Assembly (NCBI GenBank): GCA_036897625.1
Contig: JAYMTA010000265.1
Coordinates: forward strand, 1 to 32,772
Direction of reading: 5' to 3'
DNA from: Pelargonium cotyledonis
Taxonomy: Eukaryota; Streptophyta; Magnoliopsida; Geraniales; Geraniaceae
Length of the DNA: 32,772 bases
In this document: piece by piece, positions 19,574 through 31,233 of the stretch
How the letters are laid out: the number at the start of each line of letters is the position of its first letter
Position numbering within the stretch: the first letter of the stretch is position 1
Notes under the pieces: generated by a model
The model's database searches: none
What the model saw: the letters and a program-made list of their open reading frames with translations, nothing else
Told to the model about the DNA's origin: nothing
Program-made: the position numbers and the translations under genes

Positions 19574-22500
19574 ATGTATAAATCATTTGCGTCGCCGTCC
19601 GCTTCCTCCATCTTCATAACTGCGGCTTCGTCTTCAAGGGCACGGCTCCTCTCTTCCCCTCTCTCCAGGACTCTCCCCAATCACCATCGATCTCTCAGCT
19701 TCTATTCCGCCGCCCGCTCCCTCCGGACCTCCGTCCCGCGCTGGAGTCACGGCGTCGATTGGCGGTCCCCTGCCAGCCTCCCCACTCCAATTAGGGCCGT
19801 CGCGCCTGTAATCGAGCAGTTTCAGAGGAGGATCGCTTCCATGGGTACTGTTACTGTGCTGGACTCCCGTTAATTTGGTGCCTGTTTTTTTTTTTTTTTT
19901 TTACCGTTCGCGCGTGAATTTGCTTATTTATGCTTTCGTTTGCGTTTTCGCTTTAAATATAGACAACGAAAACATTTCACCTTATAAAATGAGACTCGAT
20001 AGGTAAAAATAAAAATAAAAATAAAAAATAGAAATAACGGCCTGTTTGTTATGGCTATGTAACTGATTAAAAACAGACAGAGGCCATGTTTTTGAATGTA
20101 GTCATAAGTGTTGGAGAGCTACAATACACACAAAAATGATTTCATACTATTTTCTTGAGTATTTAGGGGTGACTGAAGATTCAGGTTATGGATTAGAGGA
20201 AGTGATGGTATTCACGCGATTGCATTAACTTTGTGGCATTATTTCTGAATTGTTAAACTGTTAGTTGAAACATGTAAAAGGGTATGATATGAATCATATG
20301 ATGCTGTCATGCCAGTGCAAGTTTTCAACGATCAGGGTCTGAAAATATTTAGTTATTCATGGATTGAAAATTATTTTATTGGAATTGGGGATACAGCTTA
20401 GGAAGCCTACTAAGGTGCAAATTAGATTCCATTTTGTTTTCTTTTCATTGTGCTGTGCAAAGTAATGCATGTTTTGATTATCATTTCTGTGTTTGGTTTC
20501 AGCTTCTGAACATGCTTTCAAGGGAATTTTGACAAACCTTCCCAAGCCAGGTGGTGGCGAGTTTGGAAAGTTTTACAGCCTCACTGCTTTGAATGATCCA
20601 AGGATTGGTAATGCTCCAGAACTTGTTAGAGTAATCGGATATTTTTTTTATGGTATAATGCCTCAGCACTTCATTTTGATTTGGGGCCAGTTCCCCACTT
20701 CCCTATCAGATTGATTGATTGAATTCATTAAACAGTCCCTTCCGTCATCTGGTGGGTATCTGTAGCTTCCGCTCTTACTGTCTTATACAAGTAATTTAAT
20801 CTTCTGCAATATGACCCTCATACTGCATATTGACAATAATTTGCTGTATCACAATATATATTGTTGCTATCTTATGCACAAAGGATATAATAGTACAATC
20901 TTCTTTTCCCTGTACGATAACAGATAAGCTGCCATACTCAATTAGGGTACTTCTTGAATCTGCAATTCGAAATTGTGATAACTTCCAAGTTACCAAGGAG
21001 GATGTTGAGAAGATTATTGACTGGGAGAAAACTTCTCCAAAACAAGTTGAAATTCCCTTCAAACCTGCTCGTGTTCTCTTGCAGGTATGGGTCATCATGA
21101 CTTCAGTGACACTTGTCAATATGATGAATAAAAACTTATTGTGACAATTTCAATATGATATTAGGATTTTACTGGAGTACCAGCTGTGGTGGACCTGGCT
21201 TGCATGCGTGATGCCATGAATAAGCTTGGTAGTGACTCTAAGAAGATCAATCCCCTGGTAAGTCTTATTTTTACCATCTGCATCTAATTGTTTCATGGGA
21301 TTCTGATCAAGTACTCAAAATGTTTCTCACTTGAAATTTTTGCTTAAGCTATGTTAGCGAGACACTTATTGGTGGAGTACTCTAGTTCATTTAAATTGAT
21401 AAGCAATGCTGCATATTAATTTTGAATTGCTAATATTGTATTATGCCTTTACATATTTAAGGACATCATTTTCTTGTGTATTTTTTCTACCAGTTTTTTC
21501 TTTTTAATTTCTTTTTGGAAACCAAGACAATATTTGTTTCTACATAGACCTTGAAGAAATTTGTTCATAGGTCTATGATATCAAATTGTTTCTGTAATTT
21601 TTTATCTTTTAGTAGTATTTGATTATTGGTCATCATTTTTATCTGTACGCACACACATGCACATATCAGTTTTTTGACTTTGCTTTTCAGTTTTCTTGTT
21701 CTGCTTGTTTTAAGCAATATGTTAATTCAGGTTCCCGTAGATCTCGTTGTCGATCATTCAGTTCAAGTCGATGTTGCATGATCAGAGAATGCAGTGCAGG
21801 CAAATATGGAACTAGAATTCCAGAGGAACAAGGAGAGATTTGCTTTTCTTAAATGGGGTTCTACAGCTTTTGATAACATGCTGGTTGTTCCCCCTGGTTC
21901 TGGTATTGTGCACCAGGTAAAGCAGCATGCATATTACATTTTGACATAGTAACTTATCTTCCACAAATTTAATAATGTTTGTATTTTAATTTTTTAGCCT
22001 GATGATCTCCATTTTCTATTATTGTGTTTGAAATGTTCGATAATCAATCTAGATTCTTATGAACAGTCTTTCTTTCTTTGTTGGGACTACTTTAAGTAAT
22101 ATAACACAATGAACTTTCAGGTTAATCTTGAATATCTTGGACGAGTTGTATTCAACAAAGATGGCATGCTGTACCCTGATAGTGTTGTGGGAACTGATTC
22201 TCATACCACCATGATTGATGGGCTAGGAGTTGCTGGCTGGGGTGTTGGTGGTATTGAAGCAGAGGCGGCAATGCTTGGTCAGGTAATTACTAATCAGTGA
22301 CATAGAAAATTCATTATTATCTCTACCCAACTTGAACTTCTTTTGAGTAGTTAAAACCTGTAATTTAACCATAGCTATCCCATTGTACTTGTGATACTGA
22401 TCGATTTGAAGAAAAGTGGTTGTTGCACTGCCCTGAAGAAATTGCATCAAGGCATCTCTACATGCTGATACTCAGTGTGATCACGAATATAAAAATGTCA

Positions 22501-25500
22501 AGGGCAAACCTACTTATGTTAAAGTGCTATGTCATTGCAATGTGTGTGTGTGTGTGTGTGGTTTTTATGTGGCATTCTGCAGCATCCGTGATAACAGTGA
22601 TATTGTCACACTTTTACCCTCGTTATGACTGCACAAAGTGTGGGTGCTAACAGAGATGACCTCGTACACATGCAATTTTGGCTTAATTTTTCTTGTGTAT
22701 CACACAAACACTTTAGAGTATTTATTTGTATGATTTGACAATAAATATAGATAACATAAATAGTAATGGATTATATGTATTTTCTCTGCCTGTTAAGTAA
22801 TTCTGGTGCTTGCATTCCCTTGATGTTATGGAAGAGTTTTCTGTTGTTTTGCTTCTAACCCTATTCTTGTCCAAATAATAGCCCATGAGCATGGTGCTGC
22901 CTGGTGTTGTGGGGTTCAAGTTATCGGGAAAATTGCGCAATGGTGTCACAGCTACTGATTTGGTTTTGACAGTAACCCAAATGCTGAGGAAACATGGTGT
23001 TGTTGGCAAATTTGTTGAGTTCTACGGTAATTAGTCTCATGAGATTGAGTTGTTTCCTTCCTTGGCAATTATAAGAAATTTATGTTTGACATGATTGCAA
23101 GGGATGGTATGAGCAAGTTATCATTGGCAGACAGGGCTACTATTGCCAATATGTCTCCGGAGTATGGTGCAACCATGGGGTTCTTCCCTGTGGATTGTGT
23201 CACATTACAGTATCTTAAATTAACAGGGAGAAGTGATGAAACTGTGAGTATCTTATTGCAGTTATATATAAATTCCCTCGAATCTGAAATACTATGAAAC
23301 ATAGTGATTTGCTTTCTCATAAATTTTAGGTGGCAATGATTGAAGCATATCTTCGGGCGAACAATATGTTTGTTGACTACAGTGAGGTAAAAGTTTTCTC
23401 CCTCTTCATGACATTCAAATATTAAGTAGAAGCTACAACCAAGCAAGCATAAATTTTTACATTTTTCGACGGTAAACTCAGCCTCAACAAGAGAGAGTGT
23501 ATTCGTCTTATCTACAATTGGACCTTTCAGAAGTTGAGCCCTGCATATCTGGGCCTAAGAGGTATGTTCTTCATGCTTGCTCTGACCTTTACACATTGAT
23601 GCTATTTATAGATTTTGTCTTACAATTCTTTAATTCTAACTTGTCTATTGTACGTAACACCCGTTCTTGCTTTTTCTTATAACTGCTACGCTTTGCAGGC
23701 CTCATGATCGAGTTCCTCTAAAGGAAATGAAGGCGGATTGGCATTCTTGTCTTCATAACAAAGTTGGGTTTAAGGTGAGTCTTGGCCTTCGCCCAATATG
23801 ACTTTTGTAAAGATGCAGTCTTACTCTTATTATTTATAGCTTATTTCATTTTAAATATACTGATTCTCCTGATTATGGCTGTAAAATTTGGCCATTATAG
23901 AAAATATTATTGAAATCCAAGTTGTGATCCCAATCATGTCCGTTAATTTTACATGATGATTGCTTTTCTCTAATTTTAGTTCCTTAATTTCTGGAATGCA
24001 GGGATTTGCAGTACCGAAGGAGGTGCAGGATAAAGTAGCTAAGTTTTCATTCCGTGGACAACCTGCAGAGCTCAAGCACGGTAGTGTTGTGATTGCTGCA
24101 ATTACAAGCTGCACCAACACCTCAAACCCTAGTGTCATGCTTGGAGCTGCTCTTGTTGCCAAAAAGGCTACTGACTTAGGTTTGAAGGTGAGGCATTGTT
24201 TAGATGATTATGCATCTCGTGAATTTTCCATCCTCTTTTCCTTTCCATATTCTTTCTAAATAGTGACTGCTTAAATAATGTATCACCAGGTCAAACCATG
24301 GGTTAAAACAAGTCTTGCACCTGGATCTGGAGTTGTCACAAAATATTTACTCCGGAGGTATGTATTGATAGGAATATGTGTGAAGACTTGTATAAATTGG
24401 GTTATACTTTCTTGGAAAGCCATCTGCTAAGCCAAGCTTTTTATCACACCACTTTTTACTAAAATGCAGTGGTCTGCAAGAATATATGAATGAGCAGGGC
24501 TTTAACATTGTTGGATATGGGTGCACAACATGTATTGGGAATTCAGGAGATCTGGATGAGTCGGTTGCTTCTGCTATTTCAGAGAATGGTAAAATTGAAA
24601 TTTTTAGCATTGCTTCACAAAATTTATACTTTTTTGTTTGTTTGTTATTTAGGCATATATTTGTACATTACTCTCAAATTCGTACAGATATATCTTTAGA
24701 TTTTTCATCCAAATAGATCTAGCTTTAATGTACAGACATAGTAGCTGCTGCAGTGCTTTCTGGGAACAGGAATTTTGAGGGTTGAGTTCATGCATTGACG
24801 AGAGCTAATTACCTTGCTTCACCTCCTTTGGTGGTTGCCTATGCACTTGCTGGGACAGTACGTATTATACTTAGTTTAGTGTTGGCATCATAAACCATGC
24901 ATATTAAAATGCCTACAAACTTTAATATATTATGGCGACTACATTGAATCTTGATACTGGATGATTTACCTTGTTTTCCAGGTTGACATTGACTTTGAGA
25001 AGGAGCCTATTGGAACTGGGAGGGATGGTAAAAGTGTCTTTTTCAGGGATATCTGGCCTTCTACAGAAGAAATTGCAGAGGTAGGCAGTCTTACACTCCG
25101 ATAACTTATGATAGCATTCTGAATTGAAATTAGACTGCAGGTATACAATAATTTAACTTAATCCTGGAAACTCTCTTAGGTTGTCCAATCCAGTGTTTTA
25201 CCTGATATGTTCAAAAGCACCTATCAATCTATCACAAAGGGCAATCCAATGTGGAATCAGCTACAAGTACCTGCTTCCACTCTTTACTCGTGGGATGACA
25301 ACTCAACATACATTCACGAGCCTCCTTACTTCAAGAACATGACCATGGATCCTCCTGGGCCTCATGGAGTGAAGGATGCCTACTGCTTGTTGAACTTTGG
25401 TGACAGTATAACTACAGATCACATCTCCCCTGCAGGAAGCATCCATAAAGACAGTCCCGCTGCAAAGTTCCTCATGGAGCGCGGGGTGGAACGCAAGGAC

Positions 25501-26762
25501 TTCAATTCTTATGGAAGTCGTCGTGGCAATGATGAAGTGATGGCAAGGGGAACTTTTGCTAATATCCGCCTTGTTAACAAACTCTTAAATGGAGAAGTCG
25601 GCCCAAAGACTATTCACATTCCTACTGGAGAGAAACTTTCTGTCTTTGATGCAGCAGAGGTGAGTTTTGCCCAGTTCCCCTGATTTTCTATCATGCAGCA
25701 AGTTTTGTTTTTGTCTGTTTTGGAATCTCTTGAAGATATAACTAATTCTATCCAGCTTATTTGCATGTCAGGCTGACAGTTTATTTGCAATACTTGTTCT
25801 AGCAATGTCTGAACAGTGAATTTCATGACTTAAATTCTTGACACTGTTGAATCCATATACCTTTGTTCCCTTTTGTTAGTTACAAAGATTGTGGAACTTG
25901 GAGGTATCAACACTTAGATTTTAGTTATATTTTGATTGATGAACCATTTTTTGTGTTCAACCACTATGTTTTTCTAATCTGAAGCTGTTTGTACATTTCT
26001 TAATGATGCAATATACTTAGGCTCGGTCTATTATCAGTTTTGGTAATTTTGGATCACTTGTCTAATCTTATGCAAATAAATATTTTTGTACAGAAATACA
26101 AGACAGCTGGGCAGGATACCATTGTCCTGGCTGGAGCTGAGTATGGAAGTGGAAGCTCCCGGGATTGGGCAGCCAAGGGCCCTATGCTATTGGTGAGACT
26201 TAAAATTTGACTGTCTTAGTTCTTTTCATGATTTAGTTCATGGTTTCCAGTTTCCTTTGTTTGTCCTGTTAGAGTAACCTTGATATGTAACAGGGAGTTA
26301 AAGCAGTGATTGCTAAAAGTTTCGAGAGGATTCATCGTAGTAATTTGGTGGGAATGGGTATTATTCCACTCTTTTTCAAGTCTGGTGAGGATGCAGATAC
26401 ACTAGGATTGACTGGTCATGAGCGTTATTCCATTGACCTTCCAAGCAAAATTAGCGTGATAAAGCCTGGCCAAGATGTTACTGTCACAACCGACACTGGA
26501 AAATCATTCACTTGCACTGCTCGGTTCGACACTGAGGTACTTGCCCTTTATTTATCGTAACATTTGGTTTCATTCATATGATTGCTGACTATTAATTTAT
26601 GTGCTCTGTATGCTTACTAAAACTCTGTTACAGCATAAATTTTTGTTTGCGTTATTAATAATTTTTTGATTGTTGGTTAAATGCATTTTTCAGGTGGAAT
26701 TGACATACTTTGATCATGGAGGCATTCTTCCATATGTTATCCGTAACCTGAGCAAGCAGTGA
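19574..26762 (+). pseudogene. ACO: Mitochondrial-type aconitate hydratase locus with three disabling changes, 20 exons
   Basis: Aconitase isomerises citrate and isocitrate using a 4Fe-4S cluster. The exons are 19574-19844, 20503-20607, 20924-21084, 21165-21257, 21731-21916, 22121-22282, 22882-23026, 23101-23243, 23330-23386, 23482-23561, 23699-23774, 24002-24187, 24290-24357, 24470-24588, 24736-24857, 24982-25080, 25180-25659, 26094-26192, 26294-26536 and 26694-26762. Phases sum to a 987-codon frame, the usual plant size. A Ser/Arg-rich presequence of about 90 residues precedes MASEHAFKG. Present are [10 protein letters not shown], cluster cysteines in SCTNTSNP and [21 protein letters not shown], and the active-site loop [14 protein letters not shown]. 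Lesions: TGA at 21779-21781 (codon 227), TGA at 24783-24785 (codon 634), and an acceptor reading AA at 23099-23100 before exon 8. As written, the protein stops after 226 residues. It could instead be a functional gene carrying sequence errors. Confidence 0.93.
22541..22560. repeat. (TG)10 microsatellite in an aconitase intron
   Basis: Ten uninterrupted TG dinucleotides lie in the intron between exons 6 and 7. Confidence 0.95.
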
Positions 26763-26804
26763 ATGAACATTTCATTTCAGTTTAGTTTAGTTTTAGACCA
26801 CTCT

Positions 26805-26820
26805 GTACGTACGTACGTAC
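26805..26820. repeat. (GTAC)4 palindromic microsatellite in the aconitase 3' UTR
   Basis: Four GTAC units lie 42 bases after the aconitase stop codon. Each unit is its own reverse complement. Confidence 0.9.
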
Positions 26821-26917
26821 TTCCTGGATTGGAACCTGATTAAGCAGTAAATTACTACATTGTTGTTTAGCGCCTACCCTCCCTTTCCACACACAAGTGA
26901 GCTTGTAAAATTTGAGA

Positions 26918-26923
26918 AATAAA
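26918..26923 (+). terminator. Aconitase polyadenylation signal (AATAAA)
   Basis: A canonical AATAAA lies 156 bases after the aconitase stop, at a normal plant 3' UTR distance. Confidence 0.6.
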
Positions 26924-27401
26924 ATTCCAATAATAGAGTACTCTCTTTGATGCGTCTCTCTGAAACCGGATAAAGCAGCACATTATGTGGGTGGTGCAGG
27001 ACAGCTGGAGGTTTGAGTCTTTGTTTCTGAGCATCTTGAATGCGAGTAAAAATTTATTTAAGGGAAATTTTAACTATTCCCCGCAAGGAAAATCTGAATT
27101 TATGTGGAAAATATTTTCACAAATTTTAAGGTTAAACTCAAAAAACGAATAGTAGAGTAACTAACTGGATGATCTGAAGTGAAATTCCAAACAAATACGA
27201 CTTTCCAGAGGCAAAAGTGCATGAATTGATACAAGGATCTTCAAGAGCTTAACATCAGTACTAGTTCTAGTATTTTAACTACGAAAAGTTAAATAATATT
27301 GTGATATTTGAAGAGTAGTGCTCATCAAACAGTACAAAAGAACAAGATTCAACAACATAGTGGACATAATGTTAGTCACTAAACATGCATATACTTCACC
27401 A
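26924..27401. other. Intergenic between convergent aconitase and small-protein genes
   Basis: This AT-rich segment should hold the ends of two converging transcripts. I see no gene in it. Confidence 0.5.
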
Positions 27402-27719
27402 TCACTGCTCCTCTGGAATGCTCTCTAGAGCTGGCCTCCAATTTGCCTTGCTGCAAATCTCACTAGCAGTAGATTTGCCAGAGACCCTCCTCTTCATCTT
27501 TAGTGCACCTAACAGCTCCTCCATAGAAGAATACTCAGATTGTTCCCTCCTGTAGTCCAAAATTTGCTTCAACTCTTTCTGGGACACCACAACTCTAATC
27601 CTCCGGCCCGTCCCACCTTCATGCCTCTGTATCTTCTTCTTGCTGTTATTGACGTGGATCTTGGTTCCCAGACTTGTATGTTTCTCCTCCTTCCCTACAA
27701 TTCTCAAGCAATTCCACAT
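27402..27719 (-). CDS. Small DUF4228/PADRE-like plant protein, MWNC form, 105 aa
   Basis: This intronless frame encodes MWNCLRIVG, a Lys-rich middle, then RRIRVVVSQKELKQIL, YSSMEELLGAL and a C-terminal WRPALESIPEEQ. The last three blocks match the small plant proteins whose members usually start MGNC and respond to stress or defence cues; the family name is my best recognition, without a database check. A neighbouring paralogue (28427-28810, same strand) shares all blocks, so the two arose by tandem duplication. I chose the ATG at 27717-27719 because it aligns with the paralogue's start; another in-frame ATG lies three codons upstream (27728). Glycine 2 is replaced by tryptophan, so N-myristoylation is not expected. 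Confidence 0.75.
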   Translation of the reverse strand: MWNCLRIVGKEEKHTSLGTKIHVNNSKKKIQRHEGGTGRRIRVVVSQKELKQILDYRREQSEYSSMEELLGALKMKRRVSGKSTASEICSKANWRPALESIPEEQ

Positions 27720-28426
27720 TTTGGGCATAAAACAAATGAAACTGAAACGATACTTTATATGAGGAAAACAAGACAGAAATCACATGATTGCGCCGAGGGG
27801 GAGGGAAGATTCTTTATATTCTAGATGCTTAATGCATTCTATATGTACTCTAATTCTGATACCTACTTGTTTTTTTCTTTTTGTTAGTGTTTAAGTAATG
27901 TCCATCGGTTGGTAAAGAACAAAAGAATAGGTTTAGATATAGTTTGGTCAACCAAAAACCTCATTTATGCCTTTGGTAGCTTCAGATTAACAGAGAATCA
28001 AATATTATGATATAGCAGAGTTCACAATTCCATTGGTGTGATTAGTTTACAACAAAACTTGCTGTCTGCGTAGTGACAAAGTTGGGTCTTGGCCATTTCC
28101 AGAGCTCCAAGATTCTTAGTTGAAGTGTTGAGTAGCTTCACTAACTCTCATCATCCTGAAATTTTTATGACAAAACTGTCCTTGCTTATTCTAATATAGA
28201 TTCAATTTTGATTACAGATTTTTTTATCTTTTCTGTTAGTTTTGATATAATATTGGATGCCCCAATCTATGAATCTATGAATGAACAAAAAACATTCAGA
28301 TTAGTACTAATACTGATATATATGGTGATATTGATATGAGCCTCATCAGATATAAAATCAAGAATTCAAGAAATGGTTTTAATTACAATTACAAGAGAGA
28401 ACAGTCAATGGTTAAAGAAATGGGCA
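27720..28426. other. Intergenic spacer between the two tandem paralogues
   Basis: AT-rich DNA that should contain the promoter of the downstream (MWNC) gene and the 3' UTR of the MGNC gene. No other gene is supported. Confidence 0.5.
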
Positions 28427-28810
28427 TCAGTGATCCTCTGGAATGCTGTCCAGAGCTGGCCTCCAGGTGCTTCCTCTGACCTCTCCATCACCAGAAACTT
28501 TCTTGCTTCTCTTCTTCACTGTCCTCAACAACTGCTCCACAGAAGAGCTCTCTGCAGAATTGTGATATTGACTGTATTTCAAAAGCTGCTTCAGCTCTTC
28601 TTGAGTCATCACAACTCTAATCCTCACAACTCCTCCTGATCTGCTATGATCACCATGTTTAATTCCTCCATCTTCCATTAAATTGAAACCCACCTTCTTC
28701 TTCTTCTTGCCATCATTGACATGACTCAACTTTTGCTCAACTGGAGCTTGTGTCTCTTCTTGTTCTTGATCAGCCTCCACTACCATGTTACCATTCAAGC
28801 AATTCCCCAT
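28427..28810 (-). CDS. Small DUF4228/PADRE-like plant protein, MGNC form, 127 aa
   Basis: This intronless frame starts MGNCLNG, a classic N-myristoylation (Gly2) plus palmitoylation (Cys4) context that suggests membrane anchoring. It has an acidic Glu/Gln-rich stretch, a Lys-rich run near residue 40, then VRIRVVMTQEELKQLL, SSSVEQLL and the terminal WRPALDSIPEDH. These conserved blocks are shared with the adjacent 27402-27719 gene. The frame is open 12 codons further upstream, but the MGNC start is favoured by the family pattern and by a TATA-like motif about 75 bases upstream. Function is unknown; family members are often stress-induced. Confidence 0.82.
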   Translation of the reverse strand: MGNCLNGNMVVEADQEQEETQAPVEQKLSHVNDGKKKKKVGFNLMEDGGIKHGDHSRSGGVVRIRVVMTQEELKQLLKYSQYHNSAESSSVEQLLRTVKKRSKKVSGDGEVRGSTWRPALDSIPEDH

Positions 28811-28882
28811 ATTTGTTGTAGCTAGAAATATTGAAATGATGAGCAAAAAAGATGTAATGTGATGTTAATGGCAAGGCAAAGA

Positions 28883-28890
28883 AATATATA
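28883..28890 (-). promoter_or_regulatory. Possible TATA box of the MGNC gene
   Basis: On the minus strand, TATATATT preceded by CTC lies about 75 bases upstream of the start codon. A second TATA-like run lies near 28970. The choice between them is uncertain. Confidence 0.4.
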
Positions 28891-30765
28891 GAGAGGAAGG
28901 AATGGAGAGAGAGAAGAGCACATGAATGTCCGGCTGTCACGCCGCGTATTTTTAAGCGAGGAAGTGAGATTATATATATAATTGTAGGAACATGAGATAG
29001 AATAAACACCATAAAAATATTAGGATATGCACATGGTAGCTGCCAATGACAAAACCCATGTAATGTGCAGAATATTTAGTCAAATGATTTGCTTAGATTA
29101 GACTAAACCAGCTTAGTTTTTCATCACCAAAGATGATCAGTTTGTGTTCAATTGAATATCACAAAATTAACCATACATAGCTAGGTGCATGCATTGAAGT
29201 ATTGAGACATGCATTTGCAAGATGATTGAGTCTTGGAGAAGTTGGGTAAATGTAAAGATAAAGATAAACATTCTGGTTTTTATGTTTCCTCTTGATTAAG
29301 CCTTAATTAATCTCCCATTTTCAGCTATAATATATTGCTTGCACAATAACACTGTGGTTTCAATCATGCACGATGAGGAGGAATCAAAATCAAGAGTGCT
29401 TTTAAGTATGAATGATTTAGAATAGAATTTATATATGATCTACGTACTGGATTCTTATAATTCAATCATATCAAATAGTACTTCACCAAAAAAAAAAAAA
29501 AAAAAGAACCAAACCCAACAATAATATATAAATTTAAGTACATTCTCGTAATGATTTGAAACCATGCAAAAGCAAAATTAATTCTCAATTATATATTACA
29601 TACATGCCTTGTTTGTTACCATGATCATTTCATTCTTAATTTAATTTCAGCGTACGTACATGTCTACTTTTTATTTATTTATTTATTTATTTATATATTT
29701 TTTTTATCATTACATTGAAGATAACAGTCATTCGCATCACTTCAATTATCCACTTTAATTTCAATATTCAATTATAAATTGTTTGACAATGTTTATTTCT
29801 GCAACTATGCCTCCTTAGTTTTACTTTTGCAAAACCATTGTTTGTTAAATCAACATCACAAGTTAACAACTTAATTAGCATATTTTCAATACTCTATTAA
29901 GGACACACACAATCCAGAAACATGCTTGAAATTCTAATCCATGCTAAGGAAACCTTACAAATAAATTCAAGTGATTAGCATCCACGCGAAACTTGTATAT
30001 ATTGTCCAGTGATAGTTAAGCATAAAAAAAAGGATTAATTATGAAGATTGAACAATTAAACAATAATGATAAGTGATGGACTAATTTAATTAGTTAATTA
30101 GTTTGGGAATTGATTGAAATGAATGACAATGATGAAGCAATTGAATATATAATAAGTTGGTGGAATAGAAGTAGTCAAAAGGCATAAATGAAAGCGGTGG
30201 TGTAGTAGCCAGTGGTGGGGTATGGTCTGTCCGTGCTTGCATGTGAGATGTCCTATAAATCAATTATGGAAAATATATAGTCATTTATGCACACACTAAA
30301 TTATATCATACTTCCGTTCACGTGTTAAGATTCTTGTCTTGTTATATTTTAACTTTTAATTAGTCGTATACAAGCGTCGGGTATAGTTCAGAGTTTACAC
30401 CTATGCGCTTTTCAAGCATTACGTGAAAGAATGAATATCTTAAAAGCGCCTGTCACTTATTATAACATCTTAATATCTCAGTTGGTAACAAATAAGATGC
30501 ATAGAGCTTGAATGTTTCAAGATGAAGTTGTTAGTTCTACGTGTTTAAATGAGGTGAGAACTCCGGGATATTAAGAGAAACATGAGAATCTTGGAAGGGA
30601 TGGATGCTCCATCCTTTTCTTCTATCATAAATTGAGACATCAAGTGAAATCACTATTTACTTTACCTTAATGGATGCTTGTTGTTGAGATCTTTGGAGAG
30701 ACGGAGGCTCTTTCAAAACTAATTGTTAAGAAGATACCACTGAATATTGTCCTTGTTAAGTTAGG
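28891..30765. other. AT-rich intergenic DNA
   Basis: I see no supported gene. The segment contains an A18 run near 29488-29505, a (TTTA)n microsatellite and ordinary AT-rich sequence, and probably includes the promoter of the MGNC gene at its left end. Confidence 0.55.
29669..29694. repeat. (TTTA)n microsatellite
   Basis: Six consecutive TTTA units followed by a T-rich run. Confidence 0.9.
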
Positions 30766-30909
30766 TGCGGTGATCATGAAGCATGGTCTCAAATCGGTCA
30801 CTTATAAATTTGATTAGTGACGGTTAATTTTACATATCAATGTGACGTTATAAATGGTGTCACATATAATCTTTACCATTTGAATTATAAATATTTTAGC
30901 ATCACCGCA
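30766..30909. mobile_element. Candidate small MITE with nested inverted repeats
   Basis: TGCGGTGAT at 30766-30774 is repeated in inverse as ATCACCGCA at 30901-30909. Inside are two more hairpins: GTCACT..AGTGAC near 30798-30822 and TGTGAC..GTCACA near 30840-30863. The 144-base size and nested symmetry fit a MITE, but the flanking bases do not show a clear target-site duplication. Confidence 0.4.
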
Positions 30910-31233
30910 TTTATCAATCAATAAGTTGTGTTTGTGTAATTGTTCAAGTGTTAGGTATATATGCTCACATGGGTGCTTCGGTTTTGGTTTTGATACGTAT
31001 AGTTTTTAACGAATGAAAATATATATTGTAATTGTTTGGCGTTTTCTTGCATGTGCTGTGTGGACCTATCATTTTCATGTTCCTCACAAATTTGTATAAT
31101 TCAAAATTGACAGATAAACCGACATTAGCTGCAAACAAATTATTTTATGTTTGACTATTGACACACCCTCTTCAGAATTATATGCATTTCGTTTAGTAAT
31201 AAACAGATTAAATATACCGTTAACTATATATTA
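30910..31233. other. AT-rich intergenic DNA between two MITE-like elements
   Basis: No gene or recognisable repeat seen. Confidence 0.5.

Noticed and set aside
21779-24785. The two aconitase TGA codons as selenocysteine, programmed readthrough, or RNA-edited codons
   Set aside because: Land plants lack the selenocysteine machinery, U-to-C editing is an organelle process in certain lineages, and the broken splice acceptor in the same gene points to plain decay or sequence error instead.
30478-30535. tRNA A-box-like ATCTCAGTTGGTAAC as a second SINE
   Set aside because: No proper B box follows at the right distance and no flanking duplication was found.
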